Below are positions 10,001 to 19,000 of a stretch of 26,995 nt of DNA, one piece after another. A program made the translations under genes and the position numbers. Under the pieces are notes generated by a model. It saw nothing but the letters and a program-made list of their open reading frames with translations, was not told the DNA's origin and did not search any database. Position 1 is the stretch's first letter. Each line of letters opens with the position of its first letter. This DNA is from Silene noctiflora (Eukaryota; Streptophyta; Magnoliopsida; Caryophyllales; Caryophyllaceae): the NCBI GenBank assembly GCA_009801015.1, contig VHZZ01016481.1, forward strand, positions 8,844-35,838, read 5' to 3'.

Positions 10001-13000
10001 AAGCCTTTGACAATTAAAGTAATAGAGCTCANAAGTACTCCACTGCAAATCCGTCACCTAACACAATAATATGCATTATTAACTACTTGCTCGTATCCTT
10101 ATTATTATTATTATCGTCTAATTAATTATCATTACCATCATTATTATTTTAATAATAAATTATTAGTTGTCATTATTACTAATATTATTATTATGGCATT
10201 ATTACGGTTTACGGAAGTGAATTACGAGAACGAATACTAAAGCCCACTATGAAACCGATCAACCACGACCCAACTACTCCCTAATGGCCCAAACTAATTA
10301 GAGCCCAACATCAACACGCCCACAACCCATACTACTTCCCATACTACTTAACTTGGGTCAATCCAGAAAATGGCCCAACACTCTCGGTTTGACCCGTTTC
10401 TGAAACGGATCCCCAACAACCATACTACCCGAGCCCTACACCAACAGCCCAAAACTCTCACCCAACTTAACACCCCAAATTGGGCAAATCCAGGAATGGC
10501 CCAATTCCCCTAACTTGACCCGAGTTCTCCACGGGTCTGAACCAACCCACAACCGGGTCCAACTCAGCCACCCAACACATCCCTCGAACATACTCCAACG
10601 CTCACCCTATCATTCACCACCGCCCTTACTGCTACCACCGGCCACCACCACTACCATCGCTCGTAGCCTCACCAACACGACAGCACCATCACAACCCAGA
10701 ACACCCCCATGAACCCGACACTAAAACCGACTCGACTCTCCAAAACCACCCGACACCACCACTTCTGGACACCACCCCAGTCGCCTCTGACCCACGGTGT
10801 TTCCAGAGGTGGCCCTCCTCGACGTCGAACGCCTCCTACGACTCACCAATCCCCACTAAACTCAACCCATACACACGCCAACGCACTCTGTTTTTCGCTC
10901 ATCCCCCCCTTCTCTCTACTACTCAGGAAACCGCCACCGGAGACAATCTCCAACCACCCCTTGACCACCACATTGGTCGACTCAAACCCAAACACCAACC
11001 CCAACCAACCCAGGTTCGATAAAACAAAGTTTGGTCCCCATTAATGTGTGTTTCTCCTCTGCCTAGCCCGTCGAAAACCACCCTAGCCACCACCACAGAC
11101 ACCCCCTATACGGTCACTAAGAGTCTAGTCATGGTCCCTAATGTGCCTCCTAACACAGACCGTGCAACGAAAGTTGTTTGTGTTACCTGACTGGACTAGG
11201 GAACGACAGTTGTTTGGGCTCCGACAATCTCCTCTGGACGAGTGAGCACGGCGGCTGTGTTGGTGTGGGAAGTGGGTAGGTGGAAGTATGAAAGGTTTGA
11301 ATGGTTGGTGAGTAAAATGACGGTATGAAGCATTTGAAGGGGTGTGGTTGGTAGAGTGTATAAGGTGCTTTGAATTGTTTGATTACGAGGTGCATTGTTT
11401 TTGGTTTCGTCATGAAAACGAGGTGCATCGAAACTAAGGCATTCAAATCTCGTAAGTACAAAGTCTATGCATCGATTTATTAACGCATCACATTAATCTA
11501 TTTTAGTAACTAACGTGTATTATAATAACGATTAATATTATTATTATTATAATAATAATAATTATTATTATTATTATAATACGAACCATAAAAATACGGA
11601 GTATTACATAGGTTGTCTGTCATTCATAGGTTTCTCAACTTTGATGATGAATATAGTTTGTAAACCACTAGCTCGTTTATGTAGACATTATGGCTAGTAT
11701 GATAGTGATAACAGGTTTGAGCCTTTCTGTAATTCTGTAAAGCAATTTGATGAACAAATATCGTTATTTTCTTGACGACGCATCTTCTGCTCTTTGGTAG
11801 AATTTGTACTGCTAAATAGTATAATATATTGGATTATATAGTTGAAATTTTGTTTCAATAGTTGTGTAATACCGAAATTATATTCTATTGGTTGGATATT
11901 CCTTCCTTTATTTACCTTGAGAGTGAAGTTATACAATTGCTACATCAGTACACCTCATTTACATTCTGCTGTTATTAAGCATAAGTTTGCTTGGTTAATA
12001 CCTTCTGTCTAATACAATCTAGATAAATGTCTAAAAGTTGTGTATTAATTTCCAGAACAGGTTGAATATAACAAAGACAATCCGCAAGTTCTCAATAGAC
12101 TCTAATATGAGACCAACTGGTCCCGAGTACCTATCTGGAGCAACCACAAATCTTGTTAAGCATGATGATGGTGGTGAGGAAGACTACGGTGAAGGTTCCC
12201 TTGCTCTTAATGGGCAAAATTTTGAGAGAGTTTCACATGAGTAAGTTCCTTCACATTTTTTAATCTTTTTGTTTTTTATAACTTCTGTTTCATTCTTGAC
12301 CTTATGATTAATATTCTTAATGTTATTGCATTATCTCGTGCTAGATGAGATATAAATTATGGATATGGGCTTAGCATGTTGCTTGGATACCTAACTAATT
12401 GACAATATGGCTTTGCTTTTTCACTTTTTCAGGCATGATATTTTGGTGGTCAACTTTTATGCTCCGTGGTGTTTCTGGAGCAACAGACTGGTAAGTTTAT
12501 CTGGAAACTCGTCCAAGTTTGGCTATTTTTTTGGTTTTGTGAAGGGAAATGCTATTCCTAAGTGTGTGCCTTTTCGACAATGTTTAGTTTATAGTTTATA
12601 CATGCATCACAAAAGGTCTTGTCCCTGAAAATCCTCTACCATTGAGGGCAGGACAGTCCAATATCACGACATGACTATGCTAACTATCATAATCCAAAAA
12701 AATGGGGTTGTTTCGATTAAAATGATATTGGTAGATCATGCATATTTCGCAAAGGGATTCTGTTATGTGGTGATACTGTCCCCGTGCTTGGTGAGTTTTT
12801 TCTTCATACATCCATGACATAGTGTGCTCTTTGTCCGTGAGTCTCTTGTGGCATTGAAGGCTAGACAATACTATATCTTGCCTTGCTCATTACCATAATT
12901 CAAGGGATTAGGGCTGTCTTGATTAATGATACTTGGTAAAATGTCGCATATGCAATGTTAAGGGAAGTGGTTTTCTCCAGAATAGCTCCAGTAGCAAATC

Positions 13001-16000
13001 CCATCATAAGGGTCTCTATATCATATAAAAATAAACTCCCCGGTCACATTCAGGAGCAAAGCGATAGCTAAAATGCCTAAGAGCACCTAAGGCACACTTC
13101 ATACGTGAAACACACCCAAGGGAGGCTAGCTAGCCAAGCTAGGCACACTACTATGGTGTTCCAACATTTTTTCGTCTAATGCTTTTCTATACCCTTCCCA
13201 TTGTCCTATTTACCCTAACTTTTACTTTTGTACATTTTAGCCCTTCTTAAAAATTCCCAAAAGGGTCATTGCACAAAAGTTTATTTTGAAGTTTGAACTA
13301 TACAAGTTTGTTAACAAAAAAACAGGGGGTCTTGTGTACAAGGTTGTATCTTTTGTGACTTCTGTATGTACTCACGGAATTTGTAAGGAGAGATCTTGCA
13401 AGTTGCAATCGCTCTAGGGTGTGTGTGGGTTCGTGAATCCTGCTTCGGATTCTTGAATAGAATTCGGATACGCAGGAGCCAAGGGAAGATTATATGTGGA
13501 TAATGGTGTTTGAGTTTGTGTTGTGTTTCTTTGGGTTTCCTTCTTACCTTTTCAATTCCACTTTTTCTTGCACCTTTTTTCGTTTCCTTCTCATTTTTCT
13601 CTTGGCTCCTCTTTTATTGCTTCTTGCTCCTTTTTCTTACTTCTTGTACCTTTTTCATCTCTATTTTGCTGTCTCTCCTCTTTCATTCTTTTGTTTTCCA
13701 CCTCCCAGCCCTTTACGTTTACTCATGGTACCTGACCTCAATTTATATATCCAGACTTTTCTGTTGTATTATTACAGTTGCTGCAAAGATGTTGATATTA
13801 TCCAATATATTACATTTTCTGGTTGGGACCTGCACATTTGATTAAGAATTGCACACCACCCTATATTTGATGCAAATTTGTATTTGCTTAGAGAGTTATG
13901 TCAGTATTAAGTCACTCAAACTAATTGATGAGTTTACAAGTTGAACAAATTTGCACCACTTATGTCTGATAAAGTTGATTGGATATTCTTCGGCTATTTA
14001 GAAGGTTTGAAATGCACTCAGCCTTTAGATCATTGCACCTATTGACCTTAGCTTAAAAAGGCACGCCTTGGATGAGGTACTAGCCATAACGCCTCGGTGC
14101 GTTCTGTGTGCGCCTTTTTGACAAGGCTCACTTAACAAGGCTCACTAGTACACACTTTTCCTATTTTTTTCAGCTAAACGTTTAATTACGCCCTTTCTTT
14201 TTCTCAATATTCCCAACTTTTACTCCTTTACATGTTTGCCAACTTGAGAACTCCTAAAGAAGGTATTGTTGCCCAAATTTATTTGGAACATACAAATTTG
14301 TTACTAAAAATACGGCGTCTCGCGTCCAAAAGGCATGCATATTCGCCTTGCCCTCTGCGCCTTATCGCTTCTGCACTTAGCACCTCGGTGCGCCTTGCAC
14401 CTCTTCAAATTATGCTTTTGACACTTATAAAACTAAAGAACTCGTCTTTGCATTAGCTGCTGATCTTCAAAGCATCAACCCACTTTGAGTACTAAAGCCT
14501 TGCTTGTGCTGTTTGAATGATTTTAATGATAGATTAAAAGGCTATGATATTTGTAACATGTTACATACATTAAGCATGGTTTCCTGACTTTTCTCAAATT
14601 TTAGAATCAGTAAGTGAATAGAGAACGTGGAGTCTTGTTAAGTGAGCTTATCTCTCACTCAACTCCAAGTACTATAATGGCATTCAGATGCAGGATTAAG
14701 TTTCTATTTTCATAGTGAAGTAGAAGTTCTGCGACTTCTGCGGTTCTGCCGTTTCAATTTTCTATCACTAATCCAGGGCTACATATTGATTTGGATATGA
14801 AGTATTCAATTTGGGCACTTGAGTATCTGTTAGGTATTAAGCAAACGCCATGATAAAAATACGCACAAATTAAATTGTGATTTGTTTGGGGTTGAGCGAA
14901 CTGGGAAACTCAGCATTGAACTGTTGTATTCAATGTCCAAGAACCAAGAAGTATGGAGTAATTGCTATAACTTCGCTGGTGTGTTTGATTGTTAAGAACA
15001 TAACACACTCTGCAAGTCTTATGGCCTGTATACTTGTTTAACTGGTTTATTGGTCTAAACTATCCTATCCAAAAACAATTTTAACTTCTTGGATTTGATT
15101 CTATGTTCAGAAACCATCATGGGAGAAAGCAGCTGCTATCATTAAGGAGAGGTATGCTGCTGTCATCTTGTGTTGCATTTTCATTATTTGCATAACATTG
15201 ATATGCTGAGTGTGTTATTCAAAAAAAATTATAATGTTCATTTGTCATTCCTGTTTCAGACACGATCCCGAAGCAGATGGACGTATTCTTTTGGGCAAAG
15301 TTGATTGCACTGAACAAGTTGATTTATGCAGAAGGTATGCTTCTTAGAGTAGCCTGTTGCATTTTGGATAACTCTAAGCTAATATCAGTTTGTTCTTTAA
15401 TTTGAAGGATTAATTTCTTATGTGTACTTCCAGGAATCACATACAGGGCTACCCATCTATTAGAGTTTTCAGGAAAGGAACTGATTTGAAGTAAGTTGCT
15501 TGTATATTTCTTATCAGTGCTTTAATTATGATAAACAACAAAGTCATGAATCAAATTGCTCTTGGATTCCCATCTTCTTTGCTACTGTGGAGCAGTCTGT
15601 GTTTGTCTGGATACTTGACAATTAGAACATTAGAAGTATTGAAGCCAATAAGAAGTAATTATAAGCGAGGAAATACATATAGAATATACTAATCGCTATT
15701 AGATAGTAGTATACTGTTCTGTTTGGCCTCTTGGTAACTTTGTCGTTTGTCATATTTCAACCTAACATAACAACTCTGCCCCTCCCTCCTCCCCCCNNNN
15801 NNNNNNNNNNNNNNNNNNNNNNNNNNNNNNNNNNNNNNNNNNNNNNNNNNNNNNNNNNNNNNNNNNNNNNNNNNNNNNNNNNNNNNNNNNNNNNNNNNNN
15901 NNNNNNNNNNNNNNNNNNNNNNNNNNNNNNNNNNNNNNNNNNNNNNNNNNNNNNNNNNNNNNNNNNNNNNNNNNNNNNNNNNNNNNNNNNNNNNNNNNNN

Positions 16001-19000
16001 NNNNNNNNNNNNNNNNNNNNNNNNNNNNNNNNNNNNNNNNNNNNNNNNNNNNNNNNNNNNNNNNNNNNNNNNNNNNNNNNNNNNNNNNNNNNNNNNNNNN
16101 NNNNNNNNNNNNNNNNNNNNNNNNNNNNNNNNNNNNCCTCAATATCATTTTCACTGTGTGAGTTCCTGGGATCTTCTCCGGTTTGTAGTTTTTTGAATCG
16201 CTGCTCACATCAATTCCATTGGAGAACCAACATCCAGCTCTCGAGGATAAGTCCAATAATAAGACTCAGCCCATAAAGAGATCAGCACCACCTTCTGGTG
16301 GCTGTAGAATTGAAGGATTTGTCCGTGTTAAGAAGGCAAGTGAAACTGACCTACTCACTTCAAGTTTCATTTGCTCAGCAGTTCTGCATATGGTGTTTTT
16401 GCAACATGAATTATAGAAGCGTCCTATGTAAATTTTGACAATATTTTTTACCTTGTTTTAGTTTGTTAGGATCGTTATTCTGACATATATAGCTATATAT
16501 TTTGTCCAACTACATTTCCTCCGTTATATGTCGAGATGTTAAGCTGTTATTTTATCTGTACCTTACAGGTGCCAGGCAACCTTGTTGTTTCTGCTCGTTC
16601 TGGATCACATTCATTTGATGCATCTAAGATGAATGTGTCACATTTCATCACTGAACTATCATTCGGAATGAGACTTTCACCTAGGATGTTGAGTGATCTG
16701 AAGAGGATCGAACCTTATCTTGGTGCCAGTCATGAAAGATTGAGTGGTCAATCTTATATTACCCAAGATCAGGATTCAGATGCAAATGTTACAGTGAGTT
16801 TTTAGCTGACTATTTTTGTTTATTAACCTCTTCGTTTTAAGAAAATTATGTTCCTTTCGTTTTTAAAATTACTGATAGCGACCAAAGTTCATTTTCCTGC
16901 AACATGACATGAATCTTCTGGAGTCTTGCATTATGGCTTTACAAGTTTAAGGAGTTCAACATCATTGCTTCAGTCTATGGATGCCACCTTACTCATGTCA
17001 GTCACGTGTTGAAATAAAAAGAGGCCATTTTTGAATGACTAGCGAAACTTGGGTTGTGATTTAGGAATGGTGTCAACTATCGCTACTTCACGACTATAGA
17101 AGCACAAAGTATTTTAAAACATAAATATGTTCATCAGAAATGAAAATAGGTTTAAGGAGTCCAAATGCGCAAAATTGAGGACAATTGAATTACTGTATTA
17201 TGGTTGTGGTGTTTATATCCATAGTGGATTAGCCCTCCATGACAAAAAAAGGCTTTTTGGATACACATGTAGGGAGTGAAGAAAAAGGGAGGTAGTGGAA
17301 CAATTCATTTCCCTCTCTTCCGATTCAACTTACGATACAAATAAGGGAAATTATCTTGCTACTTTTCCCTCCAAATCCCTGCTCAAACAATGGGGAACTG
17401 AAGGAAGACCCGAGTTTGCTTGACTGAGACTGGATGATATCCTAAAGTTGGATAAACATTGAGCTCCTGGAATTGATGATTCAGAAAGTGAAATTACAAT
17501 TGCACTGTGTTTTATGTATGACTGCATCTGATTATTACAGTGTCTGATTTATTCTTGTTTTGCTGTAGTGTAGAGGGTAGACTAAATTTGGAGCTGAATA
17601 TCCACACTTATTGTCGGTTGAATGATTGCTTCCTGTTTCCCTTTGTAGCTCTTTCAATCGCATATCTAATCCATTTAACAAAATGCAGATTGAACATTAT
17701 CTACAAGTTGTGAAAACAGAAGTCAGAACATCAAGTGGCCACACATTGGTCGAGGAGCATGAATATACTGCGCATAGTAGCTTGGTTCACAGTCCTGACA
17801 TCCCGGTTGCAAAATTTCACTTTGAGCTCTCTCCTATGCAGGTCTTACAAATAATTTATCTTTAACATTCCAATAAACGTGGCAAATTGACCCAACACAG
17901 ATGTTGCGACCTGAATTGACCTCACACGTTCTAAATAGACAACTTGAATATGACCCAAAGCCCAAATTGACCTGATCCAGTTTGAATTTGATTGCCTTGA
18001 ACTGACCTTTACCCCTAAATGTCATAATAATAAAACACCCATAATGACCAAGGTCGAACCGAATGCAAAGTTGCAAACATTCACAAAAGGATCCGTAGCT
18101 AAACCGACTCAACTTGTACGCGGTCTGAATGACCCATTTGCCAAGTCTATATCCAACGCAATGCATGTGGTGCGTATATGTATATGTCATGCATCTGTCA
18201 TCTCTAACTCTCTAACGCCTACCTTTTGTGGCCAGGTGCTGGTAATGGAAAATCCCCGGTCATTCTCGCATTTCATTACGAATGTTTGTGCCATTATTGG
18301 AGGTGTTTTCACGGTTTGTTCTCTCAATCCTTTTCTTTTTCCTTTTTCTTTTTTCTTTCTTTTTTCTTTTTTTTTGCATTGGATGCTCTTCATGTTGCAA
18401 TTTTCCTTCAATAGTTGATTTTAAAAAAAAAAAAAATGTTTAAAAATAAAGTAACTCCCGTTTTGGGTCGGAATCAAAAGTATTTGTCAAAATGGTGTCC
18501 ACGTAGGATTGGGAAATCCAACCGAGACATGGGACAGTCAATGGCATGTTTACTACTTTACTGTGAGTTTGAAATGGAAGGAAAAATCATTTTGACGTAA
18601 ACACGCCATTACCAATGGCATGTCTATAAAGTAGACATGCTAGTAATGGTGCGTCTTTCAAGTTTCAACAGCCATATATGCCCAGCAAACCCAGTAATTT
18701 CTATCCTTCAGACCATCAAATCAATCACCATTCTCGCACTACCACCTGTTCCACCTCAATACCCACTAGACCCGAGCTTGCCATCGATTCATCTCCCATC
18801 ATAATAACTGCCGTGAGCAAATCATCTTCTCAGATCAACAATTCACCATCACCATCGAAGCTGCTTTTCCTCTGCCCAACTCGTGATCCAACCACCATCG
18901 ACACCACCTCTATTCGTTCAGTCCACCCCCTTCTTCCAGTGATAACCACCATGGTCCCACCCATAAATCACCCACTTTTAGCATACCGTGCCTCACTTCA

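Larger units (their letters stand above)
8855..12055 (+). other. Intron 4 of gene 1 (3.2 kb, contains a long LTR)
   Basis: Donor gtaatt at 8855, acceptor tttccag ending at 12055. About three quarters of it is the LTR insertion at 9235-11608; the rest (8855-9229 and 11614-12055) is T-rich intron with no visible feature. Without the LTR the intron would be about 0.8 kb. Confidence 0.85.
12491..15110 (+). other. Intron 6 of gene 1 (2.6 kb)
   Basis: Donor gtaagt at 12491, acceptor atgttcag ending at 15110. Contains two diverged short repeats (12640-12755 and 12858-12965), two copies of a GCGCCT-rich repeat (about 13040-13350 and 14045-14420) and a T/C-rich tract (13510-13735). The overlapping hydrophobic frames at 13494-13845 come from the T/C tract and are not genes; 14420-15110 shows nothing further. 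Confidence 0.8.
16569..18313 (+). other. Gene 1 exons 12-14: COPII-coated ERV domain
   Basis: Exon 12 (16569-16793, 75 codons) encodes VPGNLVVSARSGSHSFDASK to SDANVT. Exon 13 (17689-17841) encodes IEHYLQVVKTEVRTS through FHFELSPMQ. Exon 14 (18236-18313) encodes VLVMENPRSFSHFITNVCAI to GGVFT. All junctions are phase 0. The G.HSFD, N.SH...LSFG, Y.VK.V and F.LSPM blocks are the diagnostic series of Erv41/Erv46-like lumenal domains, and exon 14 begins the second membrane helix. Confidence 0.92.

Noticed and set aside
10515..11044. Pro/Thr/His-rich frames
   Set aside because: Lie inside the LTR insertion in a C-rich block; no initiation context or domain.
13494..13845. Three overlapping hydrophobic frames
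   Set aside because: Produced by a T/C-rich tract that is open in every frame; translations are Leu/Phe/Ser strings.
15731..16276. Frames on both strands spanning the Ns
   Set aside because: Unknown bases cannot support a reading frame; only the part from 16189 is coding, in a different frame.
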